Assembly (NCBI GenBank): GCA_937920635.1
Contig: CAKZUE010000037.1
Span: forward strand, 1-40,159
Direction: 5' to 3'
DNA length: 40,159 nt
DNA from: an uncultured Bryobacteraceae bacterium
GTDB lineage: Bacteria; Acidobacteriota; Terriglobia; Bryobacterales; Bryobacteraceae
Of this stretch, positions 25,858 to 34,359 are shown piece after piece; the first letter of the stretch is position 1, and each line of letters begins with the position of its first letter. The notes below the pieces were generated by a model. The model was not told the origin of the DNA. It searched no databases and saw only the letters and a program-made list of their open reading frames with translations. A program made the translations under genes and the position numbers.

Positions 25858-26289
25858 ATGCCACCGTTGCGCCGCTCCCGGCTTCGCGAGGCTTGGCTCG
25901 TGCTGACGTTTGCGCTGACGCTCCACGTCGCGGAAGGCGCTCTGCGGAATTACCTGGATTTCTACAACCCGCTCGCGATGTCGCTGCGCGACATGCTGCT
26001 CTGGACGTGGATGCCGACGTTCACCTTCGCGGCATGGATCGGCGGCTGGATCGTGATGCTGGCGGCGCTTTACGGCATGGCATGGTTCGCTGCCTACCCG
26101 GTCCGTTGGATCACCTGGGCGGCCATCGCCTATGCCGAGGTGATTTTCCTGTTCGCGGCGGCCAAGCTCGGCTTCGCCATCTATCTTCAGAAAGCGATCC
26201 CCGGCATCTACACCGCGCCGCTGCTGCTGGGCGCCTCCTGCTGGCTCACGATCGAGGCGGTTCTGGCTCTGCGCCGGCGCTCAGTGTGA
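25858..26289 (+). CDS. Small membrane protein of unknown function
   Basis: A 143-residue protein with four predicted transmembrane helices (about 11-27, 43-75, 80-105 and 114-137). I do not recognise the family. ATG 25858 is used because the open frame upstream crosses the terminator at 25758-25789. A TTGCTC-18-TACAAT promoter (-10 at 25837-25842) gives a leader of only about 9 bases. Its 3' end overlaps the convergent Smr-domain gene by 44 bases, which needs either short transcripts or tolerated antisense pairing. Confidence 0.7.
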   Translation: MPPLRRSRLREAWLVLTFALTLHVAEGALRNYLDFYNPLAMSLRDMLLWTWMPTFTFAAWIGGWIVMLAALYGMAWFAAYPVRWITWAAIAYAEVIFLFAAAKLGFAIYLQKAIPGIYTAPLLLGASCWLTIEAVLALRRRSV

Positions 26290-26569
26290 CCAGCGTCGCG
26301 CCCCATCCGCCCGCCTCCGCCGGCGCATCCCCGAACCATTCCACGAACCCGCACCGCGCCAGAACCTTCCGCACCATCTCGCGCTGCACGCCGATGCCCC
26401 GCCCGTGAATCACCCGCACGTGCCGGTAGCCCCGGGCGCGCACCTCTTCGAGCCATGCCTCCAGCGCCGCCTTCGCGTCCCGCGGCGCAAAGGCGTGCAG
26501 GTCCAGCACGTCGCCGATCTCCACCGGCGCCGGCTCGTCAAAGGGCGGCTCGTCAGCGGGTGAACTCAT
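26246..26569 (-). CDS. Smr-domain protein
   Basis: A 107-residue protein that is essentially one Smr domain, the small nuclease/nucleic-acid-binding domain found at the C-terminus of MutS2. The LDLHA motif is at 22-26 (usual form LDLHG) and HGRG at 55-58 (VIHGRGIGVQ). Stand-alone Smr proteins nick branched DNA or cut RNA at stalled ribosomes; which applies here is unknown. Its start overlaps the stop of the glycosyltransferase gene by 17 bases, indicating translational coupling as last gene of the rpoN-to-smr run. Confidence 0.85.
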   Translation of the reverse strand: MSSPADEPPFDEPAPVEIGDVLDLHAFAPRDAKAALEAWLEEVRARGYRHVRVIHGRGIGVQREMVRKVLARCGFVEWFGDAPAEAGGWGATLVTLSAGAEPEPPRS

Positions 26570-28172
26570 GGATTTCGAACACCGCCGCTCCGTGCCTGTC
26601 GGCGATCAGCGCCACGCAGCGCCGCTTGTAGCCCCGCGCCTCGGCGAAGGCGATCAGCTTCTTCCGCGTGTCCGGGAACACGTCGCGCCCTTCAGTGAAC
26701 GTGATGAAGAGCTGCTTCGGATCGGCCAGAGCCTGTTCCAGCTCCCGCGCCGCCTGCGGATTGCCGTCCGATTGCAGCACGATCCCGTCGGCGTGGCCGA
26801 TCATCGGGATGCGGTTCTTCCCGTAGAAGAGGATCTCGTGCAGGATGCCCCAATCGGCTGCGAACGCCGCGCGTCCCGGCTGCGCCTCCAGAAACTGCAC
26901 GAGCGTCCGCGAAGCGTCCGTCCACACGGTCTGGGGCCCGCACGCGATCATGTGAGCCATGTAGGTGCTCAGCACAGCGGCGTTCGACACGGCGCAGCCG
27001 GCGAACACCGCCAGCACCGCCACCGCCGCCTTGCGTCCGGCGCGCTCGAACACCGCTGCCGCCGCCAGCGCCGCCTGCAAGTGGAACAGCGGCCACAACA
27101 GAATGGCGTGATGCACGCTGCCCCCCGCTTCGCGCGTCCAGGCCATCTGCGCCCACGCCAGGGCGACCGCAACACTCACGAGCACCGCCGGTTTTCGCCG
27201 CCCGCTCCGCCAGTTCAGCAGCGGCGCCGCCGCCAGCGCCACCACCAGCAGCAGCGCCTGCCAGCTCTGTCTCGGCATGCCCAGCCGCGCGGCAACACCC
27301 AGAAACCCTCTCTCGCGATCTGTCAGATCCGCGGGAGGCCCTTCCGGCGACTCGCGCACCAGATAACCGATCAGCCCGCTGCCGTCCAGCGTGCGGTCCA
27401 GCACCACCGCCTTCAGGAAGACCGCGCTGAAGTCATCCCGCCGGGCATTTCCTTCAAACGTCCGCCAGCCGGTCTTCAGGTTGTAGTGCAGGAACGGCGC
27501 CGCGCCCAGCACAAACCCGAGCACCGCCGCGCCCGCCAGCCTGCGGTCGCGGGCGATCCGCCAGACATCGCGCGGGTAGACCAGAAGCACGCCCACCCCG
27601 AAGCCGCCGAGCACCCACAGAAACAGCGCCTTGTCCCACACGCCCAGTCCGGCGAAAAACGCGCCCGCAAACAGCCACCGCGCCCTGCCTTCCTGTCCGA
27701 AGCGCACCATCGCGTACAACCCCGCCGTCAGGCAGACGTGCTGGATCACCACCGGCCCCCAGTCGAACACCGCCGTCAGCAGATAACAGGCGTCGGTCGC
27801 CAGCAGCGCCGCCGCCGCCAGCGCCGCCTTTGCGCCCCCCAGCCTTCTTGCCGTCAGGAAAAACAGCCAGACCGAGACGGCGCCGAGCACCAATGCCGGC
27901 ACGCGCAGCGTCCAGTCGCTGAAGCCCCACAGGCGGAACACTGGCGCATACACCAGCGCCTTCAACGTGCCCAGGTAGGTCATCTGCATGGTGGGCACGC
28001 GTCCCAGCCGGGGCAGTTCCATCCAGAATTCCGCCACCTGCGGCCGGACCACGCCGTTCAGGAACAGCAGCTCATCGTATTGCGCGCCCGGATAGGGAAG
28101 AAACAGCAGGCCGATCGTCACAAAAAGCGCGCACAGCAGCAACGCCCCAGCCACGGGCAGGCGCTTTCGCAA
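26553..28172 (-). CDS. Polytopic membrane glycosyltransferase, GT-C (PMT/ArnT-like)
   Basis: A 539-residue inner-membrane protein with about 10-12 hydrophobic helices and a soluble C-terminal part of about 130 residues. The first outer loop carries the Asp-Glu pair typical of lipid-linked-sugar glycosyltransferases (QYDELLF, Asp33-Glu34). Members move sugars from polyprenyl phosphates onto lipids or proteins; the acceptor here is unknown. The frame is open to 28250, overlapping moaA by 73 bases. I prefer TTG 28172, because GGAGG lies 9 bases before it, at the end of moaA, and the first membrane helix follows directly. The next gene (Smr) overlaps its end by 17 bases. Confidence 0.8.
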   Translation of the reverse strand: MRKRLPVAGALLLCALFVTIGLLFLPYPGAQYDELLFLNGVVRPQVAEFWMELPRLGRVPTMQMTYLGTLKALVYAPVFRLWGFSDWTLRVPALVLGAVSVWLFFLTARRLGGAKAALAAAALLATDACYLLTAVFDWGPVVIQHVCLTAGLYAMVRFGQEGRARWLFAGAFFAGLGVWDKALFLWVLGGFGVGVLLVYPRDVWRIARDRRLAGAAVLGFVLGAAPFLHYNLKTGWRTFEGNARRDDFSAVFLKAVVLDRTLDGSGLIGYLVRESPEGPPADLTDRERGFLGVAARLGMPRQSWQALLLVVALAAAPLLNWRSGRRKPAVLVSVAVALAWAQMAWTREAGGSVHHAILLWPLFHLQAALAAAAVFERAGRKAAVAVLAVFAGCAVSNAAVLSTYMAHMIACGPQTVWTDASRTLVQFLEAQPGRAAFAADWGILHEILFYGKNRIPMIGHADGIVLQSDGNPQAARELEQALADPKQLFITFTEGRDVFPDTRKKLIAFAEARGYKRRCVALIADRHGAAVFEIHEFTR

Positions 28173-28177
28173 CTCGG

Positions 28178-29182
28178 TCAGCCTCCAATCGCGTACATCG
28201 GGCGCGGCGGCGGCACGAAGCCAGCCCGCTGAATCTCGTGTCCCAGCCACTTGGCCGCCACCGTGCGCCGGATCGTTTCGCGGATCTCCTCGTCGCCGGC
28301 GCCGCCCCGCAGCAGGCTCTTCACGTCGGTCTCTTCCAGCGCAAACAGGCAGTAACGGAGATGCCCGTCCGCGGTCAGCCGGATCCGGTTGCAGTTCAGG
28401 CAGAACGGCCGGCTCACGCTGGCGATGAAGCCCACCGTGCCCTGCCCGTCCGGGAAGCGGTATTCAAGCGCCGGCGCGCGCGGATCGGGATCCGGCACAG
28501 GCTCCAGGGGGCCGAACTCCTCGCCAAGCAGGCGCAGGATGTCCTCCATGAGCAGGACGCGGCTGCGGTCCCACAGCCCCTGCGCATCCAGCGGCATGAA
28601 CTCGATGTACCGGATCTGGAAGCCGTGCTGGCGTCCGAAGCGCGCCAGCGGCACGGCGTCGCTCTCGGTCAGTCCCTTCACCGCCACGGCGTTGATCTTG
28701 ATCGAGTCAAACCCGGCGCGCCGCGCCGCTTCCAGCCCTTCCAGCACGCGCCCCAGCTCGTCCCGCCGCGTGATCCGGAGGAATTTATCCCGCTCCAGCG
28801 TGTCCAGGTGCACGTTCAACCGCCGCAGCCCGGCGCGGCGCAACGCCTCTGCCTGATCCGCCAGCAGCACTCCGTTGGTGGTCAGCGCGATGTCGCGGAT
28901 GCCCTCGATCGCGGCAAGGCTCCGCACCAGCCGGTCGAGATCCCGCCGCACCAGCGGCTCGCCGCCGGTGAGGCGCAGCTTCGCCACGCCCAGCGTGGCG
29001 GCGATGCGCACAAAGCGCTCGATCTCTTCAAATGTCAGGATCTCCGCCCGGGGCACGAACTCCACGTCTCTCTCCGGCATGCAGTAGTAGCAGCGGATGT
29101 TGCAGCGGTCGGTGACGCTCACCCGCAGATTGTCGTGGAGCCTGCCGAAGCTGTCGATCAGGGGTGTGCCGTGGCTCTCCAT
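28178..29182 (-). CDS. moaA: GTP 3',8-cyclase MoaA
   Basis: A 334-residue radical-SAM enzyme that starts molybdenum-cofactor synthesis by converting GTP to 3',8-cyclo-7,8-dihydro-GTP. The N-terminal [4Fe-4S] cluster motif is C27-x3-C31-x2-C34 (CNIRCYYC), and the second cluster uses C261-x2-C264-x13-C278. TGGEP (72-76) binds SAM, and the protein ends in the Gly-Gly tail essential in MoaA. One small difference is NVHLDTL in place of the usual NVSLDxL. It starts 28 bases after nadA. No other moa/moe gene is in the window, so it depends on partners elsewhere. Confidence 0.96.
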   Translation of the reverse strand: MESHGTPLIDSFGRLHDNLRVSVTDRCNIRCYYCMPERDVEFVPRAEILTFEEIERFVRIAATLGVAKLRLTGGEPLVRRDLDRLVRSLAAIEGIRDIALTTNGVLLADQAEALRRAGLRRLNVHLDTLERDKFLRITRRDELGRVLEGLEAARRAGFDSIKINAVAVKGLTESDAVPLARFGRQHGFQIRYIEFMPLDAQGLWDRSRVLLMEDILRLLGEEFGPLEPVPDPDPRAPALEYRFPDGQGTVGFIASVSRPFCLNCNRIRLTADGHLRYCLFALEETDVKSLLRGGAGDEEIRETIRRTVAAKWLGHEIQRAGFVPPPRPMYAIGG

Positions 29183-29210
29183 GGAGGCGCCGCGAGGGGC
29201 AATTCAAAGT

Positions 29211-30140
29211 CTACCGCAGCGCCAGCATTCGCTCGAGCGGCGCGCGCGCCCGCTGAATCAGCTCTGGCGCCAATTCCACCCGCGGCTCCAGCTTCAGCAG
29301 CGAATCACGGAGCTTTTCGAGCGTGTTCCGCTTCATGTACGGGCACTCGCTGCAGTTGCACTGCTCGTTCGGCACGAAGAAGAAGCGCTTGTCCGGCGCG
29401 CGGCGCTTCAGCGTGTGCTGTACGCCGCTCTCGGTCATGACGATGAACTCCTGTCCCGGATGCGCCACGATCCAGTCGATGATCGCTGAAGTCGAGCCGA
29501 TAAAATCCGCCAGCCGCAGCACCTCCGGCGGGCACTCGGGATGCGCCGCCACCACCGCCTCCGGATGCTCCATCTTCGCTGCCGTCAGCCGCCGCGCGGC
29601 GAAGGTGGCATGAACAATGCAGGTTCCCTGCCACAGCGTCAGGTTCTTGCGCCCCGTCTGCTCCTTCACATACCGGCCCAGGTTGACATCGGGGACGAAC
29701 AACACCGGCTGGTCCGCCGGAATCGACTCCACCACCCGCACCGCGTTCCGCGAAGTGCAGATGATGTCGCTTTCAGCCTTCACCTCCGCCGACGTGTTGA
29801 TGTAGCTCACCACCGCGTGATCCGGGTGCTTCCGCTTCCAGGCACGCAACTGCCACGCCGGGCAGGCGTCCACGAGGCTGCAGCCCGCTTCGGCATCCGG
29901 CACGATGACCGTCTTGGAAGGGTTCAGGATCTTCGCCGTTTCCGCCATGAACCACACGCCGCAGAAGGCGATCACGTCGCCGTCAAAGCTCTGCGCCCGG
30001 CGCGCCAGCTCCAGGCTGTCGCCGATCGAATCGGCCAGCTCCTGGATCTCGCTCTCCTGGTAGTGGTGCGCCAGCAGAATGGCGTTGCGCTGCTTCTTCA
30101 GTTCCAGAATCTCGCCGGCGATGGTGGTGGTGGCAGGCAT
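29211..30140 (-). CDS. nadA: Quinolinate synthase NadA
   Basis: A 309-residue [4Fe-4S] enzyme that condenses iminoaspartate with dihydroxyacetone phosphate to quinolinate in NAD synthesis. Conserved features are AHHYQ (24-28), the FCGVWFMAETAKIL segment with the first cluster Cys, GTCIVH with the second, and the C-terminal NEQCNCSECPYMKRNTLEKL, where the third Cys lies. A TACAAT -10 box (minus strand, near 30167) and a GCGGGAG ribosome site precede the ATG at 30140, so it may have its own promoter. It is 57 bases downstream of rapZ. nadB and nadC are not present here. Confidence 0.96.
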   Translation of the reverse strand: MPATTTIAGEILELKKQRNAILLAHHYQESEIQELADSIGDSLELARRAQSFDGDVIAFCGVWFMAETAKILNPSKTVIVPDAEAGCSLVDACPAWQLRAWKRKHPDHAVVSYINTSAEVKAESDIICTSRNAVRVVESIPADQPVLFVPDVNLGRYVKEQTGRKNLTLWQGTCIVHATFAARRLTAAKMEHPEAVVAAHPECPPEVLRLADFIGSTSAIIDWIVAHPGQEFIVMTESGVQHTLKRRAPDKRFFFVPNEQCNCSECPYMKRNTLEKLRDSLLKLEPRVELAPELIQRARAPLERMLALR

Positions 30141-30197
30141 CTCCCGCAGTGGCCCTGTGCTCTTATTGTAACAACCGGGTGAACGCAGCCCGGCGCT

Positions 30198-31067
30198 TTA
30201 CTCTTTTTCGATGTCGCGGTGGGCGGCGCGGACGGAATAGCCTGCCTTTTTCAGCCGCCTCGCTACTTCCCCGGCGATCATGACCGAGCGGTGCCGTCCT
30301 CCGGTGCAGCCGAAAGCGATCGTCAAGTAGCTCTTGCCCTCGGCCACATAGTGCGGGATCAGGTACAGCAACAGGGCAATGATCCGGTCCAGAAACTCCT
30401 TCGTCTGCGGGAAGCTGAGCACATAGCGCGCCACGCCTGCGTGGCGGCCGGTCAGCTTGCGGAATTCCGGGATGTAGTTGGGATTGGGCAGGAACCGGAC
30501 ATCGAAGACAAGGTCGCTTTCCTGCGGCAGCCCGTGCTTGTAGCCGAAGCTCATCACATAGATCTGAAGGCCGGCGGCATCGGGCGCGCAGAAGGTCTCG
30601 GCCACCTTCCTGCGCAGCTCGTGCACGTTGAGTTCGCTCGTGTTGAGCACGAAATCCGCCATCGCCCGGATGCCGGCCAGCTGCTTGCGTTCCAGTTGCA
30701 CGCTGCGCAGCACGCTGCGCTTGCCGCCCAGGGGGTGCGGCCGCCGGGTCTCGCTGTAACGGCGCACGAGGGCCTCGTCGTCGGCATCGAGAAACAGCAG
30801 CCGCGTCCGCAGCTTCTTGCGCAGATTGGCCAGGATCTCCGGCAGCCGCTGCAAATGCTCGCGCTCGCGGATGTCGACCACCAGCGCCGCCCGCCGGATG
30901 TTGGGGGAGTCTTTGGTCAGCTCCGCAAACGTTTCGATCAGGTCCAGCGGCAGATTATCCACGGCGTAGTAGCCGCGGTCTTCCAGCGTCTTCAGAACGG
31001 TGCCCTTGCCCGAGCCGCTCAGGCCAGTGATGATGACCAGCTCGGGCGCAGGGCTGGCAGCGGCCAT
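30198..31067 (-). CDS. rapZ: RNase adapter / nucleotide-binding protein RapZ
   Basis: A 289-residue protein of the RapZ (YvcJ/YhbJ) family. Walker A GLSGSGKG is at 15-22, the Walker B-like region follows (LFLDADDE near 91-98), and the C-terminal domain has the typical SFGYKHGLP and GCTGGRHRSV motifs. In E. coli RapZ binds GlmZ RNA and guides RNase E to control GlcN6P synthesis; in other bacteria its role is less clear. The ATG at 31067 lies 3 bases after the hpf stop, showing tight coupling. Confidence 0.95.
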   Translation of the reverse strand: MAAASPAPELVIITGLSGSGKGTVLKTLEDRGYYAVDNLPLDLIETFAELTKDSPNIRRAALVVDIREREHLQRLPEILANLRKKLRTRLLFLDADDEALVRRYSETRRPHPLGGKRSVLRSVQLERKQLAGIRAMADFVLNTSELNVHELRRKVAETFCAPDAAGLQIYVMSFGYKHGLPQESDLVFDVRFLPNPNYIPEFRKLTGRHAGVARYVLSFPQTKEFLDRIIALLLYLIPHYVAEGKSYLTIAFGCTGGRHRSVMIAGEVARRLKKAGYSVRAAHRDIEKE

Positions 31068-31070
31068 GGT

Positions 31071-31679
31071 TCAGGCTTCCACCAGGTCCACCGCTCCGTC
31101 GCTGCGCCGGATCAGGATGTGCGGCCTGTCGGTGTCGGCGTCGCGGTAGAGCAGGTAGTCGCGGCCGTCTTCCATGGCCAGCATGGCCTCTTCGAGCGTC
31201 ATCGGCTTGCCGTTGACGCGGGACGAGGACCGCACGACGCGCGCCGGACGCAGCGGTTCCGCCTCTTCGGCTTCGCCTCCGGCCTGCCGCTTCGCCTTCT
31301 TTCCCTGGCGGACCGCCGGCGCCTCCTGCAAGGGTTCCGCCATCTCCGCCGCCAGAGCGGGTTCCTTGCGCGGGGATGCCGAGCGCTTCAGCTCCCGCCT
31401 CTTGTCCAGCAGGCGCTGCGCCTGCTTCTCCACCTTCTCGACCGCATCCATGATCGCCGTAAACTGATCCGGCGCCGATCCCTTGCCGAACAGCGCGTGG
31501 TCGTAGAAGTTGACGCGCACCTCCGCGTGGCGGAGGTGCCGCTCTTCAGTCAAGATGACCTGGGCTCCCTTCTCGCCGCGCCGCTCGAGCAGCTTCGAGA
31601 GGCGCGCGAACGACATGGCGAGCTTGCGCTCCTGCGACGAAGTCAGCTTGTCCTGCTTTCCGGTGAATGTGATCTTCAT
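31071..31679 (-). CDS. hpf: Ribosome hibernation promoting factor, long form
   Basis: A 202-residue protein. The N-terminal ~100 residues form the HPF/YfiA fold that sits in the decoding site of idle 30S subunits. A charged low-complexity linker (about 105-145) follows, then the long-HPF dimerisation domain (about 146-202: VVRSSSRVNGKPMTLEEAML and the IRRSDGAVDLVE end) that pairs ribosomes into 100S particles. Presence of this last domain sets it apart from short HPF. ATG 31679 has AAAGG 9 bases upstream. It lies 52 bases after rpoN, as in many genomes. Confidence 0.93.
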   Translation of the reverse strand: MKITFTGKQDKLTSSQERKLAMSFARLSKLLERRGEKGAQVILTEERHLRHAEVRVNFYDHALFGKGSAPDQFTAIMDAVEKVEKQAQRLLDKRRELKRSASPRKEPALAAEMAEPLQEAPAVRQGKKAKRQAGGEAEEAEPLRPARVVRSSSRVNGKPMTLEEAMLAMEDGRDYLLYRDADTDRPHILIRRSDGAVDLVEA

Positions 31680-31731
31680 GGACTTGCCTTTCCATTCCCG
31701 GCGCGATTGAGGCCGCGCGAAGGACTGCGGG

Positions 31732-33291
31732 TCAGTCCTTGACGCGGCGGTGGTGCGTCGAGGGAATCTTCATGTCCTCCCGGTACTTGGCCACGGTGCG
31801 GCGGGTCACCTGGATCCCCTGCCGCTGCAACGCGGCGGCGATCTGATCGTCGGTGAGGGGCTTCCTCCTGTCCTCTTCCTCGATCATCTTCTTCACCATC
31901 CGCTTCAGCGTCAGCAGGGGAATGGCGCCCCCCGACGGGCCCTGCACCGCCTCGGAGAAGAAAAACCGCAGCTCGAAGACGCCCTGCGGCGTGTGAGCAT
32001 ACTTGTTGGCCACCGCCCGGCTCACCGTCGACGGATGCACCCCGATCTCCTCGGCCACCTCCTTGATCATCATCGGCCGCAGCGCGTCGATCCCGTTTTC
32101 CAGAAACTCGCGCTGCCGCCGCACGATCGACTCGCACACCCGCAGGATCGTCTGGCGCCGCTGCTCGATGTTGCGGATCAGTTGCAGCGCCGACTGATAC
32201 CGCTCCTTGACGTAGTTCCTGGTCTCTTTGTCGGCCCCCTGGCCGGGCTCCAGCAGCCGCCGGTAGCTGCCATTGATCCGCAGCGGCGGCAGATCCTCGT
32301 CGGAGAGCTGGATGACGTATTCATCGCCGTTCCGGGTGATGTAGACGTCCGGCTCCACCTGCCGGGCGCCAGGTCCGGAATACTTCAGCCCGGGCTTCGG
32401 ATCCAGATGCCGGATGACCTCCAGCGCGATCTCGATGTGTTCCTGCGGCCGGCCCAGCAGCCGCATCAGCTCCCTGACGCTGCGCGATTCGACCAGCTTG
32501 AGATGATTCTCCACGATCTGCCACGCCACCCCCCCGCGCGCCCCCCGGCTCTCCAGTTGCAGCAGCAGGCATTCCTGAAGCGACCGCGCCCCGACTCCGG
32601 CCGGGTCCAGCCGTTGCACCGCCCCGAGCGCCTCCTCCAGCGCCCGCGCCGAAAAGCCCTCCGCCTGGGCAATCTCTTCCAGGCTCACCGAGAGGTAGCC
32701 GGTTTCGTCCAGATTGCCGATGATCGCGTCCGCCGCCGCTCGGACCTCCTCGTCCAGCACCACCAGGGCGAGCTGCTGGCGCAGGTGCTCCGTGAGCGTG
32801 ACGGGCGCCGGCAGAAACAGCTCGAAAGACGGCTTCTCGGGGCTTTCGGCGGCCGGTGTCCGGAAGCCCGGGTCCATCCATTCATCGAAGTAGTCGCCGA
32901 AATCGACCTGCTCGAACGGGTCCGCAGCCTTCTCCGCAGCCGCCTCTGCCGGCGCCTCGGCTGAACCGCTCTCGGCGGCGGCTTCTTCCGGCGGCATTCG
33001 TTCCCCGCTGTCCGTGGCCGCCTCTTCGGCCGCTGCCATCGTCACCTGGAGCACCTCCGAGTCGGAGGGCTGGGGCCGTTCGGCTTCCAGCAGCGCCTGG
33101 ACCTCTTCCGGAGTCAGTTCCTCGCCCTCCTCGCTGGCTTCCAGGACTGGGTTGGACGCGATCTCCTGCGCAAGCTTCTCGCGCAGCTCCAGCTTGTTCA
33201 ACTGGAGCACGGTCGCCATCTGCACCAGTCCGGGCGTGAGAATCTGCTGCTGCTTGACTCCCAGTTGCAGGCGCTGCGAGATCAGGCTCAT
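31732..33291 (-). CDS. rpoN: RNA polymerase sigma-54 factor RpoN
   Basis: A 519-residue sigma-54. The Gln/Leu-rich region I opens the protein (QRLQLGVKQQQILTPGLVQM). An acidic, Ala/Glu-rich region II of about 95 residues (about 55-150) follows, then the core-binding domain, the HTH region and the C-terminal RpoN box RRTVAKYRE with the final basic tail. It recognises -24/-12 promoters and needs AAA+ enhancer-binding activators, none of which is in the window. TATGAT lies 8 bases before the ATG, so the mRNA may be almost leaderless. It heads a minus-strand run with hpf and rapZ; ptsN, often found between these, is absent. Confidence 0.97.
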   Translation of the reverse strand: MSLISQRLQLGVKQQQILTPGLVQMATVLQLNKLELREKLAQEIASNPVLEASEEGEELTPEEVQALLEAERPQPSDSEVLQVTMAAAEEAATDSGERMPPEEAAAESGSAEAPAEAAAEKAADPFEQVDFGDYFDEWMDPGFRTPAAESPEKPSFELFLPAPVTLTEHLRQQLALVVLDEEVRAAADAIIGNLDETGYLSVSLEEIAQAEGFSARALEEALGAVQRLDPAGVGARSLQECLLLQLESRGARGGVAWQIVENHLKLVESRSVRELMRLLGRPQEHIEIALEVIRHLDPKPGLKYSGPGARQVEPDVYITRNGDEYVIQLSDEDLPPLRINGSYRRLLEPGQGADKETRNYVKERYQSALQLIRNIEQRRQTILRVCESIVRRQREFLENGIDALRPMMIKEVAEEIGVHPSTVSRAVANKYAHTPQGVFELRFFFSEAVQGPSGGAIPLLTLKRMVKKMIEEEDRRKPLTDDQIAAALQRQGIQVTRRTVAKYREDMKIPSTHHRRVKD

Positions 33292-33989
33292 CTGCCCCCA
33301 TCATACTCCAGCCTTCCCAGGTTCCGACCCGCAATTCGCCTCAGCCACAGACGCGAAACACCGCAAGCGCGCAGTTCCGCGCCGACGTTGCGCCCGGCGT
33401 CGGTTTTGCTGCCGGGCGATGGAACCGCGAGCGCAGCGCGCGCATCGCGAATGGAGCCGCGACGGAACAGTGCGAAGCGCCAGAAGGGAGCGGCGCCGCG
33501 GCAGGGTGAAGCGCAGGAACCGCCTGCTCTGGCCGTTCCAGCGGCCTTCGCGCACAGCACAGAAAAACCAGCCGTGTTCAGCACAGCGGCCGAAGGGCGC
33601 GGCACCGCTTTCGGTGCAGCGACGGAAGCGCCAAAGGCGCGGGAGGGAGCAGCCCCGCAGCGACACCCTGCGGCGCCACCCCCGCTGGGGGCCGTTCCCT
33701 CGAAAATCACCCCGCAAGTGAGTATAAAAAGGGCTTACGCTCTTCATTCGGCGCCATGGGGCAGGCGGGGCAGGTCGCGCCGATTTTCATCCATGCTGAT
33801 GTCCCGCAGGGGCATGGTGGCTTGCTCCGGCGGCTGGCGCCGCCTCCACGCGCGGCTCTTTTGCGCAGGCAACCCCCACGGCAGCGGGCCGGCGACACGC
33901 AGGACAGCGGCAAGACCCCACAGGTTCTTGCGAACGCGGTGTTGAGAATTTCAGCAGATCTGCCTGGGGTCTTCTTGCAAGGAGCCCAC
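33292..33989. other. Non-coding-looking stretch with many short hairpins
   Basis: No frame here resembles a protein, although several stay open because of high GC. Compact perfect stem-loops cluster at its centre: 33602-33617 (6-bp stem, CTTT loop), 33628-33640 (5-bp stem, AAA loop) and 33679-33691 (5-bp stem, GCT loop). Purine-rich GGAACCGCGA-like units recur imperfectly between about 33420 and 33540. The stretch lies upstream of rpoN and may hold its regulatory region or a REP-like intergenic element. Confidence 0.4.
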
Positions 33990-34222
33990 AAAATCGGTGA
34001 TTAGGGCCATTTAATGGGAAAGGTTGAAGATTCTGTTGTCATGGTATTGCATTTTTCCGCAATCTGCGGTTTAGTAGAAGTAGACCTGATTTACCGAATT
34101 GGTCGGCGGCGCAGAGTTCCGGTGCTAACTCCTCCGGCACGCGGTGCTGCGGGCCGGTCGGCCAATCGGATACTGCCGTGAAGGGATCGAAGCCCCCTCC
34201 TTCGATTCACTTCCTGAAACCG
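33990..34222 (+). ncRNA. Candidate structured RNA or small gene ending at a strong terminator
   Basis: The first ~100 bases are clearly AT-richer than anything around. Further on there are local hairpins: 34178-34210 has a 7-bp inner stem (34186-34192 with 34200-34206) and 4-bp outer stem, and a smaller one lies near 34058-34070. An intrinsic terminator in plus orientation follows at 34223-34257, yet no plus-strand gene precedes it within 0.9 kb. A 55-codon frame at 34014-34181 is a weaker alternative product. A possible promoter is TTGCAT-17-TTTAGT (about 34050-34078). No known RNA family was recognised. Confidence 0.3.
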
Positions 34223-34257
34223 CGGCCCGCTGGCCTCCTCCTCCAGCGGGCCGTTTT
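34223..34257 (+). terminator. Strong intrinsic terminator, plus strand
   Basis: A perfect 11-bp GC stem (34223-34233 with 34243-34253), a 9-nt pyrimidine loop and four T followed by CAT. Read on the minus strand it lacks a T-run directly after the stem, so it serves a plus-strand transcript. The minus-strand regulator gene ending at 34360 could use it only poorly. Confidence 0.75.
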
Positions 34258-34359
34258 CATTGGCGCCGGCTGCAAGGCTCGCTTCGCGGCCGGCAGACGC
34301 CGGGGAGAGGATCCACGGCTCCGCTCGGCAGGGCAAGGCATCGGGGGATTCGGTCCGGT

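Noticed and set aside
26568-29440. Long plus-strand frames (554 and 400 codons)
   Set aside because: Antisense to the glycosyltransferase and moaA; His/Arg/Gln-rich composition of reversed GC-rich sequence.
33265-33945. 226-codon plus-strand frame, with overlapping minus-strand frames at 33288-33747
   Set aside because: All frames here are Arg/Ala/Pro-rich without motif or ribosome-binding site; the region looks non-coding and hairpin-rich.
34178-34210. Possible tRNA T-arm-like hairpin
   Set aside because: The loop and stem do not fit a T-arm on either strand, and no acceptor stem or anticodon arm can be built around it.
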